The position numbers and the translations under genes were made by a program. A stretch of DNA of 64,000 nucleotides from NCBI GenBank assembly GCA_017962545.1, contig JAGCVD010000031.1, forward strand, positions 154,491-218,490, read 5' to 3'. This DNA comes from Bacteroidales bacterium. GTDB lineage: Bacteria > Bacteroidota > Bacteroidia > Bacteroidales > P3. The notes beneath the pieces are model-generated. The model was not told the DNA's origin. It ran no database searches and saw only the letters and a program-made list of their open reading frames with translations. This document shows positions 1 through 7,969 of this stretch, one piece after another (position 1 is the first letter of the stretch; each line of letters opens with the position of its first letter).

Positions 1-455
1 AACCATATCAGCAACTCGCGCCAGGTGTTGCTGCGTTTTTCTGGTTTGTAGCTGATATGCTTGCCGGTACGGGCTTCGACGATGGAAAGCTCCTTGTCGA
101 AGTGTTCCAGGTTGCCGATGCTGTAGACGTAGTAGCCCAGAGGACCGTTGGAGCCGGTGATGTTCTTGGTGAGGATGTCGCTATAGGTGGCGGTGTCGCG
201 ACGTGCCACGTCGGGTTTGATGCGTATCTGCGCCACCTCCTCGTTGATGACGGTGATGCTCTCGTAGTGCTCTTTCTCGAGGATGGGCTCCAGACGGTCC
301 CAGGTAATCTCTCGTTTGGAAGAAGAGTTGCCACTGCCTCCGAAGAGTGACCACACCAGCGCCAACATGATGACGCCATATATGATATAGAGCACACGGC
401 TGCCTTTCGGACGTTTGCCACGGTTGGGCTGCTGTTTATTGGGTTGTTCTGCCAT
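1..455 (-). CDS. ftsH: FtsH membrane protease, N-terminal part (cut by window edge)
   Basis: Reading the minus strand from an ATG at 455 gives 151 codons with no stop before the left edge. A basic, polar tail (about residues 1-19) precedes one membrane helix (RVLYIIYGVIMLALVW) and a short alpha/beta periplasmic region. This is the start of the AAA+ zinc protease FtsH, which degrades misassembled membrane proteins and some short-lived regulators. The ATPase and HExxH protease parts lie outside the window, so the call rests on topology and on the neighbour: rsfS ends 5 bases upstream, an adjacency common in Bacteroidales. The longer open frame at 8-421 on the same strand is a shadow, with arginine/serine-rich composition. 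Confidence 0.82.
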   Translation of the reverse strand, partial: MAEQPNKQQPNRGKRPKGSRVLYIIYGVIMLALVWSLFGGSGNSSSKREITWDRLEPILEKEHYESITVINEEVAQIRIKPDVARRDTATYSDILTKNITGSNGPLGYYVYSIGNLEHFDKELSIVEARTGKHISYKPEKRSNTWRELLIW

Positions 456-460
456 AGGTC

Positions 461-832
461 TTATGCTTTTGTCGTTATCGGCACCTCTTCACCGTCGCTC
501 CACAACTCGTCGAGACGGTAGAATGCCCGTTTGTCTTTCAGGAAGATGTGTACCACCACGTCGAAATAGTCCATCAGTATCCACTCGGCGTTCTGGTAGC
601 CTTCCACCTTGTGGGGGTTGAGGCCGGTGGCCTTCTTGACGGTCTCAAACACCGCATCGCTCAGTGCGCTGACATGCGACGGCACGTTGCCTGTGGCAAT
701 GACAAAATACTCCGCCGGAGCACCATGTACTTTGCGTAGGTCAAGGATGCGCACATCTTCACCTTTCTTTTCATCCATTATCTGTGCGGCCAATCTCGCC
801 AGCACTTCCGATTCTTTCTCTTTGTTAGTCAT
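461..832 (-). CDS. rsfS: Ribosomal silencing factor RsfS (Iojap/YbeB)
   Basis: The 123-residue product has the normal length and sequence of the RsfS/Iojap family, with ILDLRKVHGAPAEYFVIATG at residues 29-48, the core HVSALSDAVFETVKK and the C-terminal WILMDYFDVVVHIF. The family binds ribosomal protein L14 (uL14) on the large subunit and blocks subunit joining under nutrient limitation. Here it lies between tsaE (3 bases upstream) and ftsH (5 bases downstream) on the minus strand, so the three are very likely one transcript. Nothing is truncated. The identification is firm from family-wide conserved residues. Confidence 0.95.
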   Translation of the reverse strand: MTNKEKESEVLARLAAQIMDEKKGEDVRILDLRKVHGAPAEYFVIATGNVPSHVSALSDAVFETVKKATGLNPHKVEGYQNAEWILMDYFDVVVHIFLKDKRAFYRLDELWSDGEEVPITTKA

Positions 833-835
833 TCT

Positions 836-1267
836 TTAAATTACGTTCGCATTCAATATTCTCACCCCCTCATGCTCCTCGATATCCACCCTCACATAGT
901 GTTCGGGTAACAATTCTTCAACCTTCTCGGTCCACTCGGTGAAGCAGTAGCAGCCGCTGTAGAAGTATTCCTCATATCCTATATCGTAGGCTTCGGCGAT
1001 GGACTTCAGTCGGTAGAAGTCAAAGTGGAACACCGACTCGTCGAACACCGTGGAATACTCGTTCACGATGGCGAAGGTGGGGCTGCATACCACATCCACC
1101 ACACCCAGCACGTCGCACATCTCCTTGATTAGCGTGGTCTTGCCGACGCCCATCTTGCCGAAGAAGGCGAAGAAACGCTCCTCCTTGAAGGTGGTTATCA
1201 AATTGCGTGCCACCTCGTGCAACTCTACCAGACTATAGTTTTCTATTTTCACTTCTTGACAATCCAT
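836..1267 (-). CDS. tsaE: TsaE, ATPase for tRNA t6A synthesis
   Basis: This 143-residue P-loop protein carries a Walker A motif GKMGVGKT (residues 37-44), SPTF at about 62-65, HFDFYR at about 80-85 and a C-terminal FTEW, all hallmarks of TsaE (YjeE). TsaE supports the TsaB-TsaD complex that installs threonylcarbamoyladenosine at position 37 of ANN-decoding tRNAs. The partner tsaD is in this window too, far away at 48852-49877. The gene sits 3 bases upstream of rsfS and 3 bases downstream of the DUF4293 gene, which implies one operon. The ATG at 1267 gives the usual length. Confidence 0.94.
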   Translation of the reverse strand: MDCQEVKIENYSLVELHEVARNLITTFKEERFFAFFGKMGVGKTTLIKEMCDVLGVVDVVCSPTFAIVNEYSTVFDESVFHFDFYRLKSIAEAYDIGYEEYFYSGCYCFTEWTEKVEELLPEHYVRVDIEEHEGVRILNANVI

Positions 1268-1270
1268 CGG

Positions 1271-1813
1271 TTATCTCAATCTGTCGGCCGCGCGTACCTT
1301 GGCTTCGTCTCTCTTGATGGCGCGGTGGGCCAGGATGAGTAGCACCAGCGACACCAGGGGAGCGTAGGCTCCGACAAACCAAGTGATCTGAAGCTCGGTG
1401 CCTTGCATGGCACGCATCAGCGTCTTGCCATAAGCGTCGACAGCCCAGAAGAAGACCAGAAATACATCGATGACGTTAATCAGGAAGGCCACTGCCACTA
1501 TGCGCATCTGGCGTACACGATTCTTGTAGAGGAAGACACATACCAGGGCAATCAGTGCCACCACCACCGTCAGGACGATGAGAGGCCAGGTGCGGAAGCC
1601 ACTGGCCTGCTGGCTGTAGACCACCACGGGGTCGAGGTTGGCTATCTGGTTCAGCATCTCGGGATTGTCCTTGGCCAGCAGATTGAACTCGGCCTCGACA
1701 GTCTGTCCGGTGGAGGGGAGTGAAAGGTGGTATTCGGCCACGGGGAACATCAGGCACAGCGCCATGCAGCACGCGGCGAGCACTAGCCAGAACGATTGAA
1801 TTCTTTGTATCAT
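1271..1813 (-). CDS. DUF4293 family four-helix membrane protein
   Basis: The 180-residue protein has four hydrophobic helices (about 8-25, 76-96, 103-123 and 144-163). The N-terminus MIQRIQSFWLVLA is typical of the DUF4293 family, found in Bacteroidota and of unknown function. A soluble loop (about 26-75) between helices 1 and 2 should face the periplasm, and the basic tail RAIKRDEAKVRAADRLR the cytoplasm. The gene is 3 bases upstream of tsaE and 15 bases downstream of the DoxX gene, within the minus-strand run. No catalytic motif is visible. Confidence 0.85.
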   Translation of the reverse strand: MIQRIQSFWLVLAACCMALCLMFPVAEYHLSLPSTGQTVEAEFNLLAKDNPEMLNQIANLDPVVVYSQQASGFRTWPLIVLTVVVALIALVCVFLYKNRVRQMRIVAVAFLINVIDVFLVFFWAVDAYGKTLMRAMQGTELQITWFVGAYAPLVSLVLLILAHRAIKRDEAKVRAADRLR

Positions 1814-1828
1814 GATTCTCTTGTTTTT

Positions 1829-2959
1829 TCAATTCTCTATTTTCAGTGTGCCGATTTTACGGCCCTTGTCGATGACGGTGCCGTTCTTGATGTACATGAA
1901 CCCGGGGTTGCCGCGCATCATGGTTTCAATGGCGGTGGTGTCGGCAAAGAGATAGTCCAATCCGTCTATCTTGTTCTCATACAGCCAGCTCTGCACCTCT
2001 TCGGGCAATGCCGAGGTGAGCATGACGATGCGTATGCCATTCTCTTCGGCCATACGTAAAGCGCGTTTTATTTCGACAACACCTTGTTTGTCGACATCTG
2101 ACAGGTGATGTACTGTGACTATCAGCATGCCGTCCTCGGCAGGTAGCAGGTCGGCGGCATGGTCGTCACCCTCGAGGTCCATCATGGAGAACCCTGGGGC
2201 GGCAATCTCGCGAGGATCCACCACACGGCTCGACTCCCATTCCCATTGCTCGACCCATTGCTCGTCCTGCATCTTCTCCATCAGCAAAGCTGACTCAAAC
2301 TCCTCGGTCTCACCGGTCTGCAGGTTGCGGTAGGTGACATAGCTCTTCAGGCCTTCGGTGTTTTCTGTGTCCATCATCTTGTTGCCTATCTTCCAGGGAC
2401 GGAAGTCGACGACAGGCTCGTGCTTGATGTTGTATATCTCGAAGACGAGCATCACGGTCACGGCGGAGATGAAGACCACGCCGTCGCGCTCAAAGCGGCG
2501 TTTGCGGCGCAGATTGCGTGTCAGCAGAATCCATACCGTCGGCACGTCGAGCACCACGTTCTTCCAGAAAGTCTGCCAGTTGGTGAGCTTCACGGCGTCG
2601 CCGAAGCAGCCGCAGTCGGTCACTTTGTTGGTCAGCGCATCAATCAATGTCGTCGTCGTGAAGAACAGCATCATCAGTACCAGCAGCCAGGCCGACAGGC
2701 GGCGGTAGGCGTTGGTGATGAGCAGTATGCCGACGAGGAACTCGGCGCAGATGAGTGTTACAGACAGCACTCCCGCCAGAGGCAGGGCCCATTCGAAAGT
2801 GAAGCTGCCGATATTCCAGGCAGTCATATATTCCTGCACCTTGAAGGTGGTGCCCATCGGGTCGACGCCCTTGGTGAAAGAGGAGAACAGGAATACCAAG
2901 CCCACAAACCACCGGGCCACAACATTTAACGTGTAATTAAGATTCGTGTCTTTAACCAT
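1829..2959 (-). CDS. DoxX-type membrane protein, BT_3928 family
   Basis: The 376-residue product starts with a DoxX-like membrane domain (helices at about 14-30, 53-75, 80-100 and 120-145). It contains CGCFGDAVKL, a cysteine pair usual in the group, and ends in a thioredoxin-fold-like domain from about residue 260 (GMLIVTVHHLSDVD to the end). This matches the BT_3928 family of Bacteroidales, probably a redox-linked inner-membrane protein; the substrate is not known. In Bacteroides, relatives lie next to a DUF1599 gene, and the same order occurs here (DUF1599 is directly upstream), but tpiA, usually next in line, is replaced by DUF4293. Confidence 0.82.
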   Translation of the reverse strand: MVKDTNLNYTLNVVARWFVGLVFLFSSFTKGVDPMGTTFKVQEYMTAWNIGSFTFEWALPLAGVLSVTLICAEFLVGILLITNAYRRLSAWLLVLMMLFFTTTTLIDALTNKVTDCGCFGDAVKLTNWQTFWKNVVLDVPTVWILLTRNLRRKRRFERDGVVFISAVTVMLVFEIYNIKHEPVVDFRPWKIGNKMMDTENTEGLKSYVTYRNLQTGETEEFESALLMEKMQDEQWVEQWEWESSRVVDPREIAAPGFSMMDLEGDDHAADLLPAEDGMLIVTVHHLSDVDKQGVVEIKRALRMAEENGIRIVMLTSALPEEVQSWLYENKIDGLDYLFADTTAIETMMRGNPGFMYIKNGTVIDKGRKIGTLKIEN

Positions 2960-2970
2960 ATTTCAATTCT

Positions 2971-2998
2971 GTAAACTGTAAACTGTAAACTGTAAACT
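2971..2998. repeat. Heptamer array, GTAAACT x4 (28 bp)
   Basis: Four exact tandem copies of GTAAACT fill most of the 39-base spacer between the DUF1599 and DoxX genes and touch the DUF1599 stop codon (2999-3001). The same family recurs at 7665-7692 and 16356-16383. It leaves no room for an ordinary ribosome-binding region apart from a few bases before the DoxX start. Confidence 0.95.
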
Positions 2999-3601
2999 TT
3001 ACCCCATCCTCACTAAGCAGAACAGCGAGTAGTTGATGATATCCATATAGCCGCCCTCGACGCCTTCGCTGACCAGCGTGACGCCTTCGTTGTCCTCAAT
3101 CTGCTTGATGCGGCGCAACTTCATCAGTATCAGGTCGACCATCGAGCTGACGCGCATCTGGCGCCATGCCTCGCCGTAGTCGTGGTTCTTGGCCATCATC
3201 AGGTCTATCGTACGTCCCAGGTGCTTGTCGTACAGCTTCATGGCTTCCTCCAGCGGCAGCTCCATCGGCGTCTGGGGCTCGGAGGCCTGCGTAGCACACT
3301 GGCCACTGGCCACTGGGCACTGGGCACTCTCCAGCTCCTTCTGTATCAGCGCCATCACGGCGTAGTTCACCATCGCCACGAACTCGCCCCGCAGGTCGTC
3401 GCCCACCAGGTTCTCGCCGCTCTCCTGCACGCTCCTGATTCTGTTGGCTTTGATGAATATCTGGTCCGTCAGCGACGGCAGACGGAGGATGCGCCACGAG
3501 GTGCCGTAGTCGCGCGTCTTCTTCTCGAAGAGGGTACGGCAGTATGCCGCTTCGTGCTCGATTTCCTGCCGTGTAGTTAACAATGCGTCGTTTTTAGTCA
3601 T
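2999..3601 (-). CDS. DUF1599 domain protein
   Basis: The 200-residue protein holds two copies of the DUF1599 unit: KTRDYGTSWRILRLPSLTDQ near residues 29-48 and KNHDYGEAWRQMRVSSMVDL near 138-157. Each is followed by a lysine/arginine-rich helix (IKANRIRSVQE and LMKLRRIKQIE). The family is conserved in Bacteroidales and of unproven function; the duplicated helices suggest an all-alpha nucleotide pyrophosphohydrolase-like fold, which is an inference. Between the two copies the sequence SAQCPVASGQCA is translated from a heptamer array (3301-3328), so this linker looks like a recent in-frame insertion. Confidence 0.85.
   Translation of the reverse strand: MTKNDALLTTRQEIEHEAAYCRTLFEKKTRDYGTSWRILRLPSLTDQIFIKANRIRSVQESGENLVGDDLRGEFVAMVNYAVMALIQKELESAQCPVASGQCATQASEPQTPMELPLEEAMKLYDKHLGRTIDLMMAKNHDYGEAWRQMRVSSMVDLILMKLRRIKQIEDNEGVTLVSEGVEGGYMDIINYSLFCLVRMG
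3301..3328. repeat. Intragenic heptamer array, GGSCACT x4
   Basis: Two GGCCACT units are followed by two GGGCACT units, with a partial CACT in front, inside the DUF1599 gene linker. The unit is the complement of the AGTGGGC repeats in ispE (29932-29959) and is related to the ACTGCCC repeats in nnrD (14054-14095). Confidence 0.93.
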
Positions 3602-3667
3602 AACTAACCAAAAACGACGCGATTCTTTTTTTATTGTATTTAAATAAAAAAAAATCCTTCGGGCGAC

Positions 3668-4315
3668 TCAGAAGCGGACTTTCGTGCCGAAAGTGAGCGT
3701 GGCGGGACGGAATCTGAGGTTGTCCACCTCGGTCTCGAGACCCGTGATGTGGGCTTTGCCTATCTGCCCGGCATCGATGCTGTACTGGACGAATATGCCG
3801 CAATGCCCCGACATCAGGTTGAGCGTCAGCGGCACGATGAAACATGCGGTGGAGAACGAGTTGACGTAGTCGGCGCCGCTACGCGACGTCGCGAGGTATA
3901 TCTCGCTGATGCCGATGCCGAAACCCGCCGTGGGCTCGAGTGTGAGCCCCAGCCCTACATCGAAACGGTAGCCGAGGTCGAGGAAATACTGGCCGTCCTC
4001 TTTCTTGACATACTGGTTCGTCACCCGGTTAGAGAAGCCCTCCATCCCGTCGCAGTGCAGCCCCAGGGCCAGTCGGCGGTACTCGACGCTGAAGGCAAAG
4101 CCCAGTTGGACAGCCGTGCCGCTCTTGCCGCGGTAGTCAAGGCCCGGGTTGTACGTGTGCATATACTCGGCGAAGCCCTTGCTGCCGCCCAGTACGTTCA
4201 TGCCGTCACTAAACTCAATCCGGAGATTCCAATCCTTTTTTCCTGCCTCTTTTTCCTGGGCCGAGGCCGACCCCATGAGCAGCATGACTGCTGCCACAAT
4301 TGCCACTTTCTTCAT
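3668..4315 (-). CDS. Outer-membrane beta-barrel protein (OmpW/PorT-like size class)
   Basis: The 215-residue product has a clear signal peptide (MKKVAIVAAVMLLMGSASAQ) and then alternating hydrophobic/polar strands with a terminal phenylalanine (TFGTKVRF). That is the pattern of a small 8-strand outer-membrane barrel recognised by the BAM complex. No enzymatic motif is seen, and I cannot name a specific family beyond outer membrane beta-barrel. It lies 50 bases downstream of the DUF6266 gene on the same strand and 66 bases upstream of DUF1599, so it may end the upstream unit. Confidence 0.75.
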   Translation of the reverse strand: MKKVAIVAAVMLLMGSASAQEKEAGKKDWNLRIEFSDGMNVLGGSKGFAEYMHTYNPGLDYRGKSGTAVQLGFAFSVEYRRLALGLHCDGMEGFSNRVTNQYVKKEDGQYFLDLGYRFDVGLGLTLEPTAGFGIGISEIYLATSRSGADYVNSFSTACFIVPLTLNLMSGHCGIFVQYSIDAGQIGKAHITGLETEVDNLRFRPATLTFGTKVRF

Positions 4316-4365
4316 TGTGTATGAGTTTTGTTATTATTTTTCCGGGGGAACACCCCCAAACTGGA

Positions 4366-5166
4366 TTAACTCATACTTGTTCTACATCGGCAGTCGGTTT
4401 GGTGATTATCGGGATTTTCAGCTTCTATAACGCCGGTCTCCCGGTTTGTATTGTGTCTCGCCGTAACATTTTCCTTTTCCCTCTTTCCATTTTCCTCTTT
4501 CCTCTTTCCATTTTCCTCATTTCGCTGTTCATTGCTTTCCTCCCCTTGGTTGATGGCGCCGCAGTACAGCGACTCGCTCCAGCGGCCCTCCTCGCTCATC
4601 GCCATCAGGTACACCTGCGCCTCGTGTCCGGCGTAATAGTCCGACACCCTGAACGTTATCTTCCTGTCGTAGCGGTACACGGGCGCCGTGATGAAGCCCT
4701 CCCCGCAGTCGGACACATAGACATACAGATATACATAGTCGAGGCTCCGCCCGTGCCCCGGTCGGAACTTGACGGTCAGCACATTGTCCTCCGTCCACGC
4801 CATCTCCTTGCACTCCACCGGCGCCACCTCGCCGATGCTCATCCGCAGCTGGCTGTAATCCACCTGCAGCTGTCCCTCCACGGCGCTGAAAGCATGCTGG
4901 TTGGCCTTCACGAAGAGGTTGTACGACGTCATGCCCGCCTCGCGCGCCAGCGAGGTCATCGTCTTGGTGACGGCCCTCCGCATCTTCGCCGCCAGCTGCA
5001 CCTCCTGCTTGAAGAGCTCGCGGTGCTCCACCTGCGCCTTCGTGCGCGGATTGTGCACGTAGGGCTGGTGCACCCTGACGCACCACTTCCCGTTCCACAT
5101 ATACCCCACCGCGGTCCCCAGCCTGCCGCTGAAACCGCCCAGATAACTAGCTGATTGCTTCGCCAT
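4366..5166 (-). CDS. DUF6266-like protein with repeat-derived C-terminal tail
   Basis: The 266-residue protein begins MAKQSASYLGGFSGRLGTAVGY and continues with WNGKWCVRVHQPYVHNPRT and a beta-rich region, resembling the DUF6266 family of Bacteroidota (function unknown, no signal peptide). The family-like part ends near residue 210 (SESLYCGAIN). The remainder is very different: a Glu/Lys/Asn/Arg tail (NEENGKRKEENGKREKEN) read from a heptamer array at 4470-4532, then about 30 unrelated residues up to a chance stop. I infer that the array displaced the original stop codon. The family name is from memory of motifs and is only moderately sure. Confidence 0.65.
   Translation of the reverse strand: MAKQSASYLGGFSGRLGTAVGYMWNGKWCVRVHQPYVHNPRTKAQVEHRELFKQEVQLAAKMRRAVTKTMTSLAREAGMTSYNLFVKANQHAFSAVEGQLQVDYSQLRMSIGEVAPVECKEMAWTEDNVLTVKFRPGHGRSLDYVYLYVYVSDCGEGFITAPVYRYDRKITFRVSDYYAGHEAQVYLMAMSEEGRWSESLYCGAINQGEESNEQRNEENGKRKEENGKREKENVTARHNTNRETGVIEAENPDNHQTDCRCRTSMS
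4470..4532. repeat. Heptamer array TTTCCAT/TTTCCTC, about nine units
   Basis: Pyrimidine-rich heptamers (TTTCCAT, TTTCCTC, TTTCCTC, TTTCCAT, TTTCCTC at 4484-4518) with more degenerate units on both sides. On the coding strand these are GAGGAAA/ATGGAAA, related to the AAATGGA arrays at 48763-48790 and 51712-51739. They encode the charged tail of the DUF6266-like protein. Confidence 0.88.
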
Positions 5167-5611
5167 AACGCCCTAGTTTAAATTTATTTACTACTACTCA
5201 TAACGTAATATACTCCTTATTATTGCCTACTCGAGTAAATTTTAATAAACAGAGGATAAAGAGAGGAGTAGGAGATGAGTAAGAGGTAGCAGGTGGAGGG
5301 TACTGATTATCTGGCGTTTTGCTGCAAGGAAAACTGGGGTAGTCGCCGACTATCCGACATAAAATGGCAGCGCCGGAAGAGATTTTTTTTCGCGTGTATC
5401 AAAATAATTATGTATCTTTGCATTTTAGAAAAACTGGGGCATGAATATGTCTTATAACCATAACAAGCTGATTATCACCCCCCCCCGGAATACGTCCTTG
5501 GTTTTGTAAAGGGACGGCCCTGCTATAGTGCTTCCTGTTTACCCTCCTGTGCCGCCTGATGTGGCACGGGCTTGCTTGTTTAGTTTTTTTAACCGTTTAA
5601 TAATTAGACCG
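5167..5611. other. Intergenic region and long leader upstream of the fimbrillin-like pair
   Basis: No convincing gene. It holds a purine-rich degenerate heptamer stretch (5252-5300, for example GAGTAGG, TAAGAGG, TAGCAGG), a plus-strand promoter box at 5413-5420, a run of nine C at 5478-5486, and a small hairpin GTGCC...GGCAC at about 5548-5568. A 22-codon frame from the ATG at 5441 to a stop at 5507-5509 crosses the C run and could be a leader peptide, but nothing beyond position supports it. Confidence 0.55.
5413..5420 (+). promoter_or_regulatory. Bacteroidota -7 box (TATCTTTG)
   Basis: TATCTTTG followed by CA, preceded by AT-rich DNA, matches the Bacteroidota sigma-70 -7 consensus TAnnTTTG. 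It would start a transcript with a leader of about 190 bases before the small protein gene at 5612. Confidence 0.7.
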
Positions 5612-5812
5612 ATGATGCAACAGAAAGAGAAAAAGCCCTACGAGGCACCCACCCTGACGGTGGTCACCTTCAAGGTGGAGCAAGGCTATGCCCTCAGCGG
5701 AACGAAGATGCTGGCCTTCGACAACCTGCTGGCCGACGACTATGGCGACCAGGCAATTGAAAGCCGCACCGACGGCGGCTATTGGGGCAGCAACGACGAA
5801 GGTTGGTTTTAA
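5612..5812 (+). CDS. Small Bacteroidales protein of the KPYEAPTLTVVTFKVEQGYA type
   Basis: From ATG ATG at 5612/5615 this gives a product of about 66 residues with a basic start (QQKEKKPYEAP), a short beta-like stretch (TLTVVTFKVEQGYALSG) and an acidic, aromatic end (DGGYWGSNDEGWF). Short proteins with this PYEAPxLxVVxFxxExGYA motif are common beside fimbrillin-type lipoprotein genes in Bacteroidales; their role is not established. It has no signal peptide. The lipoprotein gene follows after 20 bases, so the two are probably co-transcribed from the promoter at 5413. The upstream in-frame extension to 5528 is not believed, since it lies in the leader. Confidence 0.7.
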   Translation: MMQQKEKKPYEAPTLTVVTFKVEQGYALSGTKMLAFDNLLADDYGDQAIESRTDGGYWGSNDEGWF

Positions 5813-5832
5813 TCAGTTAACACCGAAGCACT

Positions 5833-7560
5833 ATGAAACAAAAGATATTTATCGCCCTGGCTGCCTGCTTATTGCTGGCTGCCTGTCAAAAGGAGATTGT
5901 CAATACCGTCCTCCCCGAAGGGGCCATTTTGCTCACCACCGAGAATTATAGTAGCGAGCATGGCGCGAAGACATCGGTGCAAGATTTCTCCGTGCAATGG
6001 GAGAATAATGACCAAGTGTGGGTGAACAAGGACTATTTTGTTAAGGTCAGTAACGGCAAGGCCTACATCGATGCCTCGGATATCGAGGCGCCTCTTTATG
6101 GCTACTTTGGATACCAAAGACGCACCAGTTCGATGACGACCACGCCGACCATCTATGTGCACTCGCAATACAATGCCCGTATGAGTGGTGGGCGTCAAAA
6201 GATTGACCTGCCTATGGCGGCTTACAGCGCCACTTTGGGCAACGCCCTGCAGTTCAAGCACATTACCGCCGCTGTCCGCGTCGTGCTGAAGAACAGCACG
6301 GGCAGCACGCTCTATGTCGACGAGGTGGTGGTCAAGGCAGGCACCCACCGCATAAATGGAGCCGTTCCCCTCGACCTCACCGATGCCGACCTCGGTATGG
6401 CCGCCTACTACACCAGCAGCAGCGAGGCCGACCGCAAGGTGAAGGTCTGCTTTGGCGAGCCGATAGCCATCGCCGACGGCAACAGCGACAACAGTGTGCA
6501 GGTGCCTATTCTGCCCATCAGCGGCGATGCGCTGACCATCGAAGTGAAGTGCCATACATCTTCTACCAACCTGAACTATAGCAAGACCCTCAGCGAGGCC
6601 TCGCAGCTGGTGACCCTTGCCCGCAACGAGATGCTCACCGCACGACTGGACATCAATCCCGCCAACGCTACCACCACAGAGCGTACCGTTGTTGACCTCT
6701 CGACAGTAAGTGGATCGAGTTATACAGTATATGACGGACAAGTCCTTACGGGAACGCTTGCCAACTGTACGAAAATAATTATTGATGCAGGTGCTACCGT
6801 GACGCTTAAAGATGCAAGTATCAATGCAAACGGTGCTTGGAATGTCGATGGCCGGGGTTCTGGCTTAAACTGCGATGGTGACGCAACCATCATTGTTGAA
6901 GGTACAAATACCATTCATTATTTGGATGAATATAAAGGAGGTATTTATATTCCTGAAAATTATACACTCGTTATTCAGGGCAGTGATACCCTTAATGCTA
7001 TTGGTTATTATGGCGCTGGTATTGGAGGTGTTGACAATCGAAATGGTGGTAACGTCATTATTGCTGGCGGTACTATCAATGTCTCATCAAAGTTAGGTGC
7101 TGGTATTGGTTGTGGCGCCGAAAAGTCCTGCGGGAACATCACTATAACGGGAGGTACTGTCACTGCCACCAGCTTGCAGGGAGCCGGTATTGGAACTTCA
7201 ACGTATAGTGGCACATGTGGCACGGTCACAATCACAGGAGGCAATGTAACTACTACGGGACCTTCTGGTATCGGTACGGGTTTGAATTGGGGTACGTGCG
7301 GAGACATCGTCATTACTGGCGGTACTGTGAACGCTACGGGCACTTATTCTACTGGTTCAGGCATTGGTTGTGGTGTAAACAGCGGAGATAAAGGAACTTG
7401 CGGTAATATCACTATTTTGTCAAGTGTGACTAGCGTTACAGCCACCAAGGGCGCATCGGCACCCTATAGTATTGGGGCTACCAATTGCGGCACTGTGACC
7501 ATCGGCGGCGTAACGGGTGCCATCACCACCAGCCCCTACACTTATCCCCCTGCGTCGTAA
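5833..7560 (+). CDS. Fimbrillin-like lipoprotein with C-terminal beta-helix repeats
   Basis: The 575-residue product has a lipoprotein signal (MKQKIFIALAACLLLAAC-QKE). Residues about 25-280 resemble the N-terminal fimbrillin/Mfa2-type beta-sandwich (LQFKHITAAVRVVLKN; LPISGDALTIEVK). Residues about 285-575 form a right-handed beta-helix carbohydrate-binding-type domain with five turns of GAGIG...GNITITGGTVTAT. It should be surface-anchored; binding of glycans is inferred from the repeat type only. Codon use changes within the gene: the repeat half is clearly more AT-rich than the first half, which suggests domain acquisition or repeat expansion. A strong terminator follows at 7578. Confidence 0.82.
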   Translation: MKQKIFIALAACLLLAACQKEIVNTVLPEGAILLTTENYSSEHGAKTSVQDFSVQWENNDQVWVNKDYFVKVSNGKAYIDASDIEAPLYGYFGYQRRTSSMTTTPTIYVHSQYNARMSGGRQKIDLPMAAYSATLGNALQFKHITAAVRVVLKNSTGSTLYVDEVVVKAGTHRINGAVPLDLTDADLGMAAYYTSSSEADRKVKVCFGEPIAIADGNSDNSVQVPILPISGDALTIEVKCHTSSTNLNYSKTLSEASQLVTLARNEMLTARLDINPANATTTERTVVDLSTVSGSSYTVYDGQVLTGTLANCTKIIIDAGATVTLKDASINANGAWNVDGRGSGLNCDGDATIIVEGTNTIHYLDEYKGGIYIPENYTLVIQGSDTLNAIGYYGAGIGGVDNRNGGNVIIAGGTINVSSKLGAGIGCGAEKSCGNITITGGTVTATSLQGAGIGTSTYSGTCGTVTITGGNVTTTGPSGIGTGLNWGTCGDIVITGGTVNATGTYSTGSGIGCGVNSGDKGTCGNITILSSVTSVTATKGASAPYSIGATNCGTVTIGGVTGAITTSPYTYPPAS

Positions 7561-7577
7561 CAGACTTTTTTGAAATG

Positions 7578-7612
7578 AAAAAAGGAGGCTTCAGCTGAAG
7601 CCTCCTTTTATT
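7578..7612 (+). terminator. Rho-independent terminator after the fimbrillin-like gene
   Basis: Perfect self-complementary stem AAAGGAGGCTTCA / TGAAGCCTCCTTT with a T-rich 3' end, 18 bases after the stop codon at 7558-7560. The A-rich 5' side makes it usable in both directions. Confidence 0.9.
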
Positions 7613-7664
7613 ATGTATTACAAAGAATAATCAATCTAAAAAAAATGCCGCCGCAGGAAAAACC

Positions 7665-7692
7665 GTAAACCGTAAACTGTAAACTGTAAACT
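7665..7692. repeat. Heptamer array, GTAAACC + GTAAACT x3
   Basis: Four tandem heptamers, the first with a C for T change, followed by TTACCCC. The array at 2971-2998 is also followed by the same bases, so the shared block is longer than the repeat itself. Confidence 0.95.
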
Positions 7693-7935
7693 TTACCCCG
7701 TTATTGTTTTTTTCGTATTTTTGCAGTCGGTTCTTGCCCAAAGGGTATACTTTTCAAGTGATTCATTCTCAAAGAACACTCGATAAAGCTGCCGTAAACA
7801 ATCAGGCTCAAGAAGAGTACAAAAAACTGAATGGAGGGGAAAAGCCAGGAGCGTGTATGTACCTTGATGCAGTAGATGTTCAGGCAATGTAATTAATAAT
7901 TACCACTCTGCCGCCATCATCGGCTATTTCTTGTA

Positions 7936-7969
7936 AGACTTTAAGGATTCCTTAAAGTCTTTCTTTTTT
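7936..7969 (+). terminator. Rho-independent terminator
   Basis: Stem AGACTTTAAGGA / TCCTTAAAGTCT followed by TTCTTTTTT. It ends whatever transcript comes from the unknown segment at 7720-7935, and stands before folP. Confidence 0.85.

Noticed and set aside
7724-7969. tmRNA, RNase P RNA or 6S RNA between 7.7 and 8.0 kb
   Set aside because: No tRNA-like ends, no ANNYALAA-type tag frame, no RNase P consensus block; only a terminator and a weak -7 box are visible.
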